A program made the position numbers and the translations under genes. From an uncultured Verrucomicrobiales bacterium (GTDB lineage: Bacteria; Verrucomicrobiota; Verrucomicrobiia; Verrucomicrobiales; Akkermansiaceae), in assembly GCA_938008215.1 (NCBI GenBank), contig CALLLS010000017.1, positions 1 to 52,365 on the forward strand: a DNA stretch of 52,365 nucleotides, in the 5' to 3' direction. The notes below the pieces were generated by a model, which was given only the letters and a program-made list of their open reading frames with translations, searched no databases and had not been told where the DNA came from. Positions 35,745-44,929 of this stretch are shown here, piece after piece. Position 1 is the stretch's first letter; the number at the start of each line of letters is the position of its first letter.

Positions 35745-37479
35745 ATTCTATTTTTTCTTATTTCTTTTCTTAAACGTTCAGGCAGAAACGCACTTTTCCT
35801 GTAAGCTAAACTTTGATGGGGCACGCTATTTCCATGAAAGCCTTCGCTATGAAAATGAAGCCGAAACCATTTCGTTCACTAGGGTCGCCTTCTTTCTCAG
35901 TGAATTTGCCTTTGAAGGGGAAAGCGGAAAGAATTACCCTACAAAGGACTCTCCGTTCTACTATGAAGAGGAGAAAAAAAGAGCTTCTAAAATCCTCGCT
36001 ACCCCCAATAAGTTTCCCGAGGAAATAACGGCTATCCATTTCTCCGTCGGACTCCCTCCAGAGCTAAACCTAGCAAACCCTAACTCTTTTCCGGCGAAGC
36101 ACGCCCTGAACCCTAGCCTTAATAACCTACATTGGAGTCAAGAAACTGGTTATATCTTCATGGCTCTAGAGGGTATGCTCCGGGAAAAAGGAAAAGACAA
36201 GCTGGGTGGATATTCCCTACATTATGCAAACGCTCCAAATCTACTCCCTATTCGACTAGAGCTTCCTGAAAAAGCCCTTTCCTTAAATGGGGTAGCAGTC
36301 TCCCTTAATCTCGCCCAAGTGCTAAGGGGGATCAGCTTCTCACGTGATGGGTACACCACCCACTCCAAACCAAAGGACCCTATCACAGAGAAATTAAAGA
36401 GAAACCTCCCAAAATCCTTCATCATAGAAAAAATCAATGGAGACCTCCCCAACCTAATTTCAAAAAAAAGCACCCATCAAGAACCCCCTCTCTACCTCCC
36501 AAAAGAAAAAACACACCTTAAAGGATATCCCTTAAACATCGGAAAAAACCTCCCTATTCCACTTCTCCCCTCAGATACCCCCCTCTTCCAAACTCGTGTG
36601 GACTTAGGGGAAAAGCTTTTTCACGACCCTCTGCTGTCAAAAAATAATGCCATCTCCTGCATGCAATGCCACCAGCGAAAAGCTGCCTTTTCAGAAAATA
36701 CGCCACTCTCTATAGGTCTGCACGGAAAAGAAGGCACAAGGAATTCGATGCCCCTCTTTAACCTCGCTTGGAAAAACGAATTCTTCTGGGATGGGCGCGC
36801 ACCTTCCCTCCGGCAACAAGTTTTAGATCCCCTCATTGACGCCCATGAGATGGGGGAGGATCTAAAGACCCTAGAGAAAAAGCTCCAATCTACGAAAGCC
36901 TACCCTCCCCTTTTTGCTCAAGCCTTTGATAACTCAGAAGTAACCGCTGAAAAAATTGCCCTAGCGTTGGAAACCTTTCTCCTAACCCTTACAAGTCACA
37001 ATTCTAAATTTGACCAAGCCACACAAGGATTCACTAGGCTATCCGACCAAGAAAAACGCGGCTTTCAACTCTTTATGACCGAATATGAGCCGCGGCTGGG
37101 GGCATACGGCGCGGACTGCTTTCACTGCCATGGGGGAGCCCTTTTCACAGATAATTCCTTCCATAATAATGGCTTAGGAGATCTATTAGACCTTGGGCGG
37201 TTTAACGCTACCCAGAGAGAGCTTGATAAAGGAAAATTTCAGACCCCATCACTCAGAAACATCGCCCTAACCGCTCCGTATATGCACGACGGGCGATTCC
37301 ACACCCTCGAGGAAGTCGTCGCTCACTACACAGGAGGGCTTAAACGAAAAGGTTCACTCTCCCCATTAGATGCTAATCTCGCCAAACACGCCGGACCAGG
37401 CATCCCATTAAGTAAAGAAGATCAACTAGCATTAATAGAATTTCTTCACACTTTAACAGACCCTAAATTTAAGGATTAA
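35731..37479 (+). CDS. MbnP-like domain fused to a di-heme MbnH/MauG-type peroxidase
   Basis: After a signal peptide (FYFFLFLFLNVQA), residues ~20-210 read as an MbnP-type domain: FTRVAFFLSEFAF, the IHFSVGLPPELN segment, then LHWSQETGYIFMALEGM around W135. Residues ~265-580 form a di-heme cytochrome c peroxidase/MauG-like enzyme with CMQCH (C310-H314), FFWDGRAPSLRQQ, CFHCH (C463-H467) and TAPYMHDGRFHTLEEVV. In methanotrophs MbnH oxidises a Trp of the separate MbnP to kynurenine, making a copper site. Here both parts are in one chain. The usual WxW of MbnP is only W-S-Q. The protein should be periplasmic. Confidence 0.85.
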   Translation: MRGFRFYFFLFLFLNVQAETHFSCKLNFDGARYFHESLRYENEAETISFTRVAFFLSEFAFEGESGKNYPTKDSPFYYEEEKKRASKILATPNKFPEEITAIHFSVGLPPELNLANPNSFPAKHALNPSLNNLHWSQETGYIFMALEGMLREKGKDKLGGYSLHYANAPNLLPIRLELPEKALSLNGVAVSLNLAQVLRGISFSRDGYTTHSKPKDPITEKLKRNLPKSFIIEKINGDLPNLISKKSTHQEPPLYLPKEKTHLKGYPLNIGKNLPIPLLPSDTPLFQTRVDLGEKLFHDPLLSKNNAISCMQCHQRKAAFSENTPLSIGLHGKEGTRNSMPLFNLAWKNEFFWDGRAPSLRQQVLDPLIDAHEMGEDLKTLEKKLQSTKAYPPLFAQAFDNSEVTAEKIALALETFLLTLTSHNSKFDQATQGFTRLSDQEKRGFQLFMTEYEPRLGAYGADCFHCHGGALFTDNSFHNNGLGDLLDLGRFNATQRELDKGKFQTPSLRNIALTAPYMHDGRFHTLEEVVAHYTGGLKRKGSLSPLDANLAKHAGPGIPLSKEDQLALIEFLHTLTDPKFKD

Positions 37480-37510
37480 ATCCTTTTATCGCGTAAAAAG
37501 TGAATGCTCG

Positions 37511-38611
37511 TTATGCACTCTCGCCAGCGGCATTCCCTATTGCTTGATCTTCAGGTGGAAGAACCCCTATAAATCTCTTTTTATCAATCGATTTCATATA
37601 AGCTTCTAGAGGGGTTACCCATCCCTTCATAAGGACATCCCAGATAGAGTCATCCATGAACTGCATTCCTTCAGCTTTTCCACCTGTGATGACATCAGAA
37701 AGCTTTTGAGTGGCTCCTTCTCTAATAATCGCTGCTACCGCGGAGTTCGAGAAGAGAACTTCATGGACTGCCACACGACCCTTCTTATCACAACGTTTCA
37801 TGAGAAGCTGAGCCACCACGCCTCTAAGAGAGCCAGCCAGCATAGCGCGGGCTTGAGATTGCTGGTTAGACGGAAAAACATCAATAATTCGATCTATCGT
37901 CTTTCGGGCATTATTCGTATGAAGCGTCCCGAACACCAGAAGACCTGTTTCTGCAGCCGTCAAGGCAAGGGCAATAGTCTCATAATCTCGCATTTCTCCC
38001 ACCAGAACGATCTCTGCATCCTCACGCAGAACTGCGCGTAATCCTTGCGCAAAGGAGGTCGTCTGGATAGGCACCTCTCGCTGTGTAATCTTAGACTTCT
38101 TATTCTTATGTACGAACTCAATAGGCTCCTCAATCGTAATAATATGACGTGAGGTATTCTCGTTAATGTAGTCAATAATAGAAGCTAAAGTCGTAGATTT
38201 ACCGGATCCTGTTGGTCCCGTTACAAGGACTAAGCCTGACCTCATGTGAGCAAAACGCTTTATGGCTTCAGGCACTCCAAGCTGCTCCATTGTCATAATA
38301 TCATTGGGGATGAGTCGAAAGACTGCCCCTAATCCAAATTTTTGCTTCAGGTAATTACAACGAAAGCGCGATGACTCATCCATCTCATAAGCAAAGTCTA
38401 AATCTCCCTCTTCTAAATACTTCTCGAAGGCTTGAGAGTCACAAATCTCTGATAGTAGTTTTTTAAACGCCTCACCCGTTAATACAGGTTCACCCTCTAT
38501 CTCAGAAATAGCTCCATGAATTCTTACTTTTGGCGGATATCCCTCTGCTAAATGAAGATCAGAACCATCATGTTCAACGAGGTAGTTAAAGTATCTATCT
38601 ATTGCTGCCAT
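37511..38611 (-). CDS. pilT: Type IV pilus retraction-type ATPase (PilT/PilU), second copy
   Basis: This is a hexameric cytoplasmic ATPase. Walker A is GPTGSGKSTT, followed by the Asp box IITIEEPIEFVH, Walker B-like IVLVGEMRD, and the His box FGTLHTNNARKTIDRIIDVFP. The N-terminal PAS-like part begins RYFNYLVEHDGSDLHLAEG. I start it at the ATG at 38611, 4 nt after the upstream stop; a TTG at 38626 would give an 11-bp overlap. The tail is longer than the C-terminal AIRE-type end of PilT. It converges with the MbnP-MbnH gene. Confidence 0.9.
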   Translation of the reverse strand: MAAIDRYFNYLVEHDGSDLHLAEGYPPKVRIHGAISEIEGEPVLTGEAFKKLLSEICDSQAFEKYLEEGDLDFAYEMDESSRFRCNYLKQKFGLGAVFRLIPNDIMTMEQLGVPEAIKRFAHMRSGLVLVTGPTGSGKSTTLASIIDYINENTSRHIITIEEPIEFVHKNKKSKITQREVPIQTTSFAQGLRAVLREDAEIVLVGEMRDYETIALALTAAETGLLVFGTLHTNNARKTIDRIIDVFPSNQQSQARAMLAGSLRGVVAQLLMKRCDKKGRVAVHEVLFSNSAVAAIIREGATQKLSDVITGGKAEGMQFMDDSIWDVLMKGWVTPLEAYMKSIDKKRFIGVLPPEDQAIGNAAGESA

Positions 38612-38615
38612 CTTT

Positions 38616-39707
38616 TTAATCTTCAATATTAGCTAAGAGCTTCTCCATTTCCATCTGGTTTTCTGCTCTTCTCACCGCCTCCGCCTTAGAGATGACGCCT
38701 TCTAAAGCCCTTTGACATAAGGAGTCATCCATCGTCGTCATCCCTACATTTTTCCCCGTCTGCATCACTCCTGGAAGCATGTATGTCTTCCCCTCCCGGA
38801 TCAGAGCGGCTACAGCTGTAGTATTAATAAGTATCTCATGAGTCGCTACCCGTCCTTCACCATCTTTCCTCGGAATGAGCTGTTGTGAAATAATCCCTCT
38901 GAGAGACTCCGCCACCATCACACGAATCTGGGCGCGCTGCTCGGTAGGGAACACATCTAAAATACGGTCTAAAGTTCGAGGCGCGTTTCCAGTATGCAGG
39001 GTTCCAAAAACAAGATGCCCTGTTTCAGCCGCTGTTAATGCCAATTGAATAGTGTCCAGCTCTCGCATCTCGCCGACAATGATAACATCAGGATCTTGGC
39101 GTAATGCCCCTCTTAAAGCTCTAGGGAATGACTCCGAGTGGTTATGAATTTCGCGTTGTGTTACGTGGCACCCCCTGCACTCATATACAAATTCTATAGG
39201 GTCCTCTAAAGTGAGAATATGGTCTTCTCTATCCGCATTTACGTAATCCACTATCGCCGCCATAGTAGTGGATTTCCCTGTTCCTACTGCTCCAGTCACA
39301 AGAATCAGCCCGTTCTGATACTTTGTTAAAGGAATGATCGTTTCCTCAGGAAGCCCTAGTTCCTTCATTTGCTTAATCTCACTTTTGATGATCCGCGCGA
39401 TGATATCTATTCCTAAGCGCGTCTTAGCGACTTGCACCCGATACCGTCCAGCTTCATTTTGATGGGAAAAGTCTACATCTCCTTGCAGCTCTAATACTTC
39501 TAGTTGGCGAGGAGTAATAAAGCTATGCACCAGCTTCCAGACGTCATCTTCCATAAGAGGTGGGTGATCCTCCCAAATTGGTGCTATCTGCCCGACACGA
39601 CGCCAAGCGGGAGGGTAAGCTGTGGAGAGGTGAACGTCAGAAGCATCATATTCTACTCCTAGAGATAGATACCCATCAACGTGATCAAGAACTTGGTGCT
39701 CAGACAT
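38616..39707 (-). CDS. pilT: Type IV pilus retraction-type ATPase (PilT), first copy
   Basis: The layout is as in the neighbour: PAS-like N-terminus (SLGVEYDASDVHLSTAYP), Walker A GAVGTGKSTT, ILTLEDPIEFVYE, VIIVGEMRELDTI, and FGTLHTGNAPRTLDRILDVFP. The Walker A has V where PilT usually has T or S. The length is 363 aa. The pair is a probable recent or old duplication with divided roles, as in PilT and PilU. The two are the motor candidates for the pilus-like locus at 3.7-10.7 kb, which itself encodes no PilB or PilT. Confidence 0.9.
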   Translation of the reverse strand: MSEHQVLDHVDGYLSLGVEYDASDVHLSTAYPPAWRRVGQIAPIWEDHPPLMEDDVWKLVHSFITPRQLEVLELQGDVDFSHQNEAGRYRVQVAKTRLGIDIIARIIKSEIKQMKELGLPEETIIPLTKYQNGLILVTGAVGTGKSTTMAAIVDYVNADREDHILTLEDPIEFVYECRGCHVTQREIHNHSESFPRALRGALRQDPDVIIVGEMRELDTIQLALTAAETGHLVFGTLHTGNAPRTLDRILDVFPTEQRAQIRVMVAESLRGIISQQLIPRKDGEGRVATHEILINTTAVAALIREGKTYMLPGVMQTGKNVGMTTMDDSLCQRALEGVISKAEAVRRAENQMEMEKLLANIED

Positions 39708-39958
39708 GCAAATAAAAGACTAATTCGGAATATTCTGCCAATCAGGAGATGCCTTGCCAAACTCTTTTTAGCTCTTTCTCTAAGGTTGCCTCATTTGAAA
39801 AACACCGTAGAGAAGCTTTCTAAGCTTCTTATTCTTGGGTCTTAATGACCCTCAGTTCGATCTGCCTTTACTTATTTCTCATCATCAGGAGAGACTGCAT
39901 CGATGAAAAAGTGAAAAACTCTTTGCGTCTTCTCATCTTTGTCCGAATATAACATGAA

Positions 39959-40378
39959 ATGGATTCAGAAGCACTCAGCATGCCTAGTAAAGGCGCATAC
40001 ATGCCCTACCCTGTCTCAACGCTCAGTCCGAGGATCGTGCCCAATGATCTGACGAACTTTAAGACACGAGGCATCAGTAAGGTGGAGCGTGAGCTAGAGC
40101 AAAAACTCATCGAGATGCGCGAGCAATATATCCGCACCATTGATCAATTTAATTGGAATAAGTTACTCTACGAGGCGGAGATTAACTTTGAGCCAGTCAT
40201 CGGCCAAACGTATCACCTCTATGAAATAAGAGGGAAATACGCTCTCTCAATGATTCCGCCAGATGAATGGATGCATCCTCACATGGGGACTTTTAGACTT
40301 AATGCCGATCAGCAATGGGAGTCTATAACTCTCAACCCTAATATTGACAGGGAATTACTCTTTGGAACGAAAGGGTAA
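39959..40378 (+). CDS. DUF2452-type small protein
   Basis: This 139-residue protein has no export signal. It contains KGAYMPYPVSTLSPRIVPND near the start and NWNKLLYEAEINFEPVIGQTYHLYE, a pattern I associate with DUF2452. It ends FRLNADQQWESI. The function of that family is not known to me. It is transcribed away from the pilT pair; the 251-bp gap between them must hold both promoters. Confidence 0.65.
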   Translation: MDSEALSMPSKGAYMPYPVSTLSPRIVPNDLTNFKTRGISKVERELEQKLIEMREQYIRTIDQFNWNKLLYEAEINFEPVIGQTYHLYEIRGKYALSMIPPDEWMHPHMGTFRLNADQQWESITLNPNIDRELLFGTKG

Positions 40379-40456
40379 AGTGCATTTAACTTGTGATCTC
40401 TAAATTTTTTTGAGACAAATCGTCCTACATACTTTTCTAAAAAGACAGAAACCATT

Positions 40457-41197
40457 ATGATAACATTACAAATTTTCAATATCATCAGCATGATGAGAGG
40501 CGGCTATGACATGAAATACATGATCCTTCTTGGTGCCTGTTCCGTCATCAGTATGGTAGTAAGTGGCGTTCTTAAATCTCGTTTCAAAAAGTTTTCTCAA
40601 ATTCCCGTGAGTCTCTCTGGTGCAGAGATCGCGCATAAAATGTTACAGGACTCAGGGATTAATGACGTTAAAATCATCAGCACGCCTGGTCGACTTACTG
40701 ATCATTACAACCCTGCAAATAAAACCGTTAATCTTTCTGAGGCTGTTTACGCTGAGCGTAATGCGGCGGCAGCGGCAGTTGCAGCTCATGAAGTAGGTCA
40801 TGCAATCCAGCACGCAAAATCATACACCTGGCTAAAGATGCGTTCCAGCATGGTCCCTGTCTTAAAGATTGGATCTGGCATGTCTCCATTCCTTATCATG
40901 ATAGGACTAGGGATGATGACGGCACAAGCAATGGGAGGCATGGGGAATACTATTGCGATGCTAGGGATTGCCCTTTTTGGTTTATCCACCCTCTTTGCTT
41001 TTGTTACACTACCAGTAGAGTTTGATGCTTCAAACCGCGCTATGCAGTGGATTCAAAGCTCTGGCGTAATGGGAACTATGGAACGCTCAAAAGCTCGCAG
41101 TGCCCTTAATGCAGCAGCTATGACGTACGTAGTGGCTGCCCTTACCTCTCTTGCTCAACTCGTTTATTGGATTATGAAATTCAATTCTCGTAGATGA
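40457..41197 (+). CDS. Membrane zinc metallopeptidase (neutral zinc peptidase 2 family)
   Basis: The catalytic HEVGH motif is at residues 111-115 (AAHEVGHAIQH), and the opening and ending regions contain several membrane helices (MILLGACSVISMVVSGV; PFLIMIGLGMMTAQAM; MLGIALFGLSTLFAFVTLP). The third ligand is probably the Glu in LPVEFDASNRA. This is the DUF/PF04298 type, about 230 aa, found in many bacteria but with no assigned substrate. A short spacing (79 bp) separates it from the DUF2452 gene. Confidence 0.88.
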   Translation: MITLQIFNIISMMRGGYDMKYMILLGACSVISMVVSGVLKSRFKKFSQIPVSLSGAEIAHKMLQDSGINDVKIISTPGRLTDHYNPANKTVNLSEAVYAERNAAAAAVAAHEVGHAIQHAKSYTWLKMRSSMVPVLKIGSGMSPFLIMIGLGMMTAQAMGGMGNTIAMLGIALFGLSTLFAFVTLPVEFDASNRAMQWIQSSGVMGTMERSKARSALNAAAMTYVVAALTSLAQLVYWIMKFNSRR

Positions 41198-41285
41198 ATA
41201 AGCGAGGCTTGTTAAACGCTTAAGTTCATTTCAATCTTGCAATAGAGAAGACCTGTCTGCAATGGTCACAGTCTAATTTATTGAA

Positions 41286-42287
41286 ATGAGTTTACCGCAC
41301 ATAGCCATCGTAGGCGCAACTGGCGCTGTAGGAATTGAGATACTAAGCTGTCTTGAAGAGCGTAATTTCCAAGCAGCATCTGTCACACTTCTTGCCTCTG
41401 CTAGGTCAGCCGGTAAGAAGCTAAACTACAACGGAGAAGAACTAACGGTTAAAGAGCTAACCCATGACGCGTTTACAGGAATAGACATTGCGCTCTTCAG
41501 CGCTGGTGGTGGCATTTCTGAAGAGTTTGCGCCGTCTGCCGCTAAAGCAGGCGCAACTGTAATCGATAACTCATCCGCCTTTCGCATGGATGAGGGTGTC
41601 CCTCTAGTTGTTCCTGAGATCAATCCAGAAGCGGTGAAGCATATTCCAAAAGGTATAATCGCCAATCCTAATTGCACTACCATCATCTCACTCATGGGGC
41701 TTTTCCCTCTGCATAAAGCATTCGGACTGAAAAGCATTATAGCATCTTCCTATCAAGCGGTATCAGGAAGTGGTGCGGCAGGGATTGCAGAGCTAGAAAA
41801 TCAATGTAAAGCTCTAAGTAATGGTGAAGAGGTTAAATCGGCAGTTTACCCTAAGCAAATAGCTTTTAACGTCATCCCGCATGTAGATGTTTTCCAAGAA
41901 GGTGGATACACTAAGGAAGAATGGAAAATGCTTAATGAAGGACGCAAAATCCTAGGGCTTTCAGACCTAAAAGTTACCTGTACCTGCGTACGCGTTCCCG
42001 TTTATCGCTCACATTCCGTGAGTATCACTGCTCAGTTCGAGAAGCCAATCACTGTTGAGGCAGCGAAAGCAGCTTACACAGATGAATTTAAGGGCATCAG
42101 GCTTTGTGATGATCCTGAAACCGAACTCTATCCAACGCCATTAGACACGACACTAAAGGATGATTGCCTCGTGGGACGTATTCGTAAAGACATGGTCATT
42201 GAGAATGCCCTCGCGCTCTGGGTGGTAGGAGACCAAGTGAAGAAAGGCGCTGCCCTTAATGCGGTCCAAATCGCTGAGATTCTTTAA
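41286..42287 (+). CDS. asd: Aspartate-semialdehyde dehydrogenase
   Basis: This enzyme reduces aspartyl phosphate to aspartate semialdehyde on the way to lysine, diaminopimelate, threonine and methionine. The NADP site is IAIVGATGAVG at the start; the active-site Cys is C130 in IANPNCTTI, and the His is in RVPVYRSHSVS. SSYQAVSGSGAAGI is a further family block. The length is 333 aa. The start is followed by ispA after a gap of about 39 bp (from the better ATG). Confidence 0.95.
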   Translation: MSLPHIAIVGATGAVGIEILSCLEERNFQAASVTLLASARSAGKKLNYNGEELTVKELTHDAFTGIDIALFSAGGGISEEFAPSAAKAGATVIDNSSAFRMDEGVPLVVPEINPEAVKHIPKGIIANPNCTTIISLMGLFPLHKAFGLKSIIASSYQAVSGSGAAGIAELENQCKALSNGEEVKSAVYPKQIAFNVIPHVDVFQEGGYTKEEWKMLNEGRKILGLSDLKVTCTCVRVPVYRSHSVSITAQFEKPITVEAAKAAYTDEFKGIRLCDDPETELYPTPLDTTLKDDCLVGRIRKDMVIENALALWVVGDQVKKGAALNAVQIAEIL

Positions 42288-42326
42288 TTTTAAGTGTGCG
42301 GAGAAGTTATTCGCGATGCTAAAACC

Positions 42327-43211
42327 ATGTCAGACTTAAAACCATATTTAAAGGAGCTCGTTTCAGATATAGACGCGAGACTTGACGTATTCCTTCCCGC
42401 AGAAGGAACCGCGCCAGAGACTATTCATAAGGCGATGCGCTATAGCATCTTTGCTGGCGGTAAGCGCTTGCGCCCCGTTTTAACCTTAGCAGCGGCTGAA
42501 GCAATAGGAGCCAACCGTGAAGTCGCTCTTCCATGCGCTTGCGCAGTGGAAGCGATGCATACTTACTCACTTATCCATGACGATCTCCCAGCTATGGATG
42601 ATGATGATTTACGTAGAGGCCGCCCGACTAATCATAAGGTTTTCGGTGATGCCATCGCCATTCTCGCAGGCGATGCCCTCCTAAACGAATCTTTCCTGAT
42701 GCTTTCTCATGTGGAAGCAACCAGCCGATACACAGGGATTGATTTCATTAAAGAGCTCGCCACCGCTGGAAACAGTATCCACCTCATCGGCGGGCAAGTT
42801 ATGGACATAGAAGCGGAAGGAAAAACCATTTCTAGAGAAGCTCTAGCACGTATCCATGATACGAAGACTGCAGCACTACTTACTTCTTCCATCCGACTCG
42901 GTGCTATGGCTGCTGATGCATCACCCATTCAGCTCTCATGCTTAAGTAGGTTCGGACGAGCTACAGGTCATGCCTTCCAAGTAATTGATGATATTCTAGA
43001 CGTGACCGCAGATACAGAAACCCTAGGAAAAACAGCAGGTAAAGATCTAGTGGCTGAGAAGTCCACCTACCCATCATTACTAGGGCTTGATGGGGCTAAG
43101 AAAGAAGCTCAGCGTCTAACCCAAGAGGCTCTTCAAGCGCTAGATGAGCTTGATGGCGATGCAACAAGACTTCGTCAGATAGCCGATTACTTACTTAAGA
43201 GAGAATATTAG
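42327..43211 (+). CDS. ispA: Short-chain polyprenyl diphosphate synthase (farnesyl/geranyl type)
   Basis: The enzyme condenses isopentenyl diphosphate with allylic diphosphates. The first Asp-rich motif is DDLPAMDDDDLRRG, the second is VIDDILDVTAD, and GGKRLRPVLTLAA and LIGGQVMDIEAEG are typical of the IspA type. The product length cannot be read safely; farnesyl diphosphate is the most likely. I use the ATG at 42327 (MSDLKPYLKEL); the frame is open to 42294. The stop overlaps the stop of the next, convergent gene by 4 bp. Confidence 0.9.
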   Translation: MSDLKPYLKELVSDIDARLDVFLPAEGTAPETIHKAMRYSIFAGGKRLRPVLTLAAAEAIGANREVALPCACAVEAMHTYSLIHDDLPAMDDDDLRRGRPTNHKVFGDAIAILAGDALLNESFLMLSHVEATSRYTGIDFIKELATAGNSIHLIGGQVMDIEAEGKTISREALARIHDTKTAALLTSSIRLGAMAADASPIQLSCLSRFGRATGHAFQVIDDILDVTADTETLGKTAGKDLVAEKSTYPSLLGLDGAKKEAQRLTQEALQALDELDGDATRLRQIADYLLKREY

Positions 43212-44257
43212 CGCCTTTTCCTTCCTGATAACAACATAAGGAATCCTAGTGCATTGAGAAGTGGTGTCGAAGGTTCAGGAATACTTAACCTCAGAGCGTA
43301 TAGGTGTTGATCCATACCACCTCCGTTGTCCGCAATAAGTAAGAGGCTGCGGGTGCCATCATTTAATGTTTCACCCAAAGATAAACCTTCAAAATTGTGC
43401 GTAGCCACACTCCCCATGTCTTGTTCCCATAGTAAGGTTTTTCCCGCTTTTACGTAGCCACCGTTGTCTAAATCTGAAATATTGCTCACTTCTGTGGCAG
43501 ATGAGAAATCAACTTGATAGATACGATTCCTATAGGTCGGGATAACACCGATACCTAGAGCTCTCTCCAGCACCAATAAATCTCCATTCGGCAAACTTAA
43601 TAAATCACTTACCCCGCTTGTTTCAGACATTATAAAGGGGCTATCTTGACCGTATGAATCCGCCTCGTAAACAAATTGCATGGAGGTGCCAAAATCCAAA
43701 TCTAAATGAAACAGCCTCACTAAACTTCCACTAGAAGCTGTAGATAATGCGCTTTCATTAGCTAAAGATTGCTCAGTAGATGACCATAAAGATCTATTAT
43801 TAAGCGTTAAAGATTCCAGCCCTAAATTATTACGATTATTTAGCACTACGGCAGGTAACGGTACAGATTGTATTTGCCCACCAGTAACAGAATTAAATTC
43901 TCTGATTGCTCCACCACTAGGAAATTGCCCTTCATCAGAGACGAAAAACGAGTTGTTTATAGGATTATATGCTACCCCCTCTGCATCAAATCCATTACTA
44001 AGGCTCACATTAGAGCCCACCGCTGCAGAATTAACTACCCCAGTATTTGAATCAACATTTACAGATAATGAGTGAATTCTAGGAGAGTTATTTTCATCAC
44101 TAATGGCATAGAAATTATTTCCAGACTCCCATGTGAGACCGCTCAGGCCAGTAGCATTACCAGAGAAATTAAAAATCCCCTGCCCTGGGTCAAATATAGA
44201 AACTTGGCTATAAAGTTGAGGGCTCATCACCAGCAATAATGTAAATAATTTCACCAC
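43208..44257 (-). CDS. Exported esterase-like/phytase-like protein with PEP-CTERM
   Basis: A signal peptide (LFTLLLVMSPQLYSQ) is followed by a beta-propeller-like domain with the pattern of the esterase-like activity of phytase family (GLTWESGNNFYAISDENN, FDAEGVAYNPINNSFFVSDEG, NLGLESLTLN). The extreme C-terminus is PEP-CTERM-like: IPEPSTP, a hydrophobic stretch, then GRKRR. Such tails are processed by exosortase, usually in species making an exopolysaccharide. The start is a GTG (44257 or 44254). No exosortase gene is in the window. Confidence 0.75.
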   Translation of the reverse strand: MVKLFTLLLVMSPQLYSQVSIFDPGQGIFNFSGNATGLSGLTWESGNNFYAISDENNSPRIHSLSVNVDSNTGVVNSAAVGSNVSLSNGFDAEGVAYNPINNSFFVSDEGQFPSGGAIREFNSVTGGQIQSVPLPAVVLNNRNNLGLESLTLNNRSLWSSTEQSLANESALSTASSGSLVRLFHLDLDFGTSMQFVYEADSYGQDSPFIMSETSGVSDLLSLPNGDLLVLERALGIGVIPTYRNRIYQVDFSSATEVSNISDLDNGGYVKAGKTLLWEQDMGSVATHNFEGLSLGETLNDGTRSLLLIADNGGGMDQHLYALRLSIPEPSTPLLNALGFLMLLSGRKRR

Positions 44258-44301
44258 CTATGACGTTTGACTTTTATATCTAAATAGTCAAACTTTCCCT
44301 C

Positions 44302-44919
44302 TTGAACCTTAACAATGACTTTCTCAGTGGCAGACTAGGTATTCTTTACCTCGTCTCTGGTCCATCAGGCTCTGGAAAAACTACTTTATGCAGACGCGCC
44401 TCTGCCGACGGCCTCGCGGAGTTTGCGGTTTCTGCTACCACGCGCTCACCCAGAGCGGGTGAGGCAGACGGTGATTCATATCACTTCTTGAGTGCCGATG
44501 AATTTCAGAAAAAAATCACGGAGAAGGCTTTTATCGAACACGCAGAAGTCCATGGAAACTTTTATGGGACATTGAAGTCGGAGGTCATTGAACGGCTAGA
44601 ATCTGGAATCGACATCGTGATGGACATTGATGTCCAAGGCGCGGATATTATCCGTGGTTTACCTGAGGAGCTTTTACAAAAATGTCTCGTGGATCTTTTT
44701 GTTATGCCACCAAGCGCGGATGAGTTAGAAAGCCGTCTTCGTAACCGTGATACCGACTCCGAGCAGGTTATCCAACTGCGTTTAAAAAATTCCCTAAAGG
44801 AAATGTCTCAGTGGGATAAATACTCTTACCGACTCATTTCTTCTGATAAAGAGTTGGACTACCAAGTATTTAAGAACATTCTCCTCTCAGAAAGGTGTAA
44901 GGTCTCTCGTTTTAAGTAG
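44302..44919 (+). CDS. gmk: Guanylate kinase
   Basis: The enzyme phosphorylates GMP to GDP. P-loop LVSGPSGSGKTTLCRR, then SATTRSPRAGEADGDSYHFL (GMP-binding Ser/Arg/Tyr), FIEHAEVHGNFYGTLKSEV and VMDIDVQGADIIR are all present. The length is 205 aa. The only plausible start in frame is TTG at 44302; an ATG at 44315 is out of frame. It is divergent from the PEP-CTERM gene, 44 bp away. Confidence 0.93.
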   Translation: MNLNNDFLSGRLGILYLVSGPSGSGKTTLCRRASADGLAEFAVSATTRSPRAGEADGDSYHFLSADEFQKKITEKAFIEHAEVHGNFYGTLKSEVIERLESGIDIVMDIDVQGADIIRGLPEELLQKCLVDLFVMPPSADELESRLRNRDTDSEQVIQLRLKNSLKEMSQWDKYSYRLISSDKELDYQVFKNILLSERCKVSRFK

Positions 44920-44929
44920 CTCCTTGCGC

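Noticed and set aside
37471-37487. Hairpin AAGGAT/ATCCTT at the end of the MbnP-MbnH gene as a terminator
   Set aside because: Only 6 bp with the stop codon in the loop and a short T-run; too weak to call.
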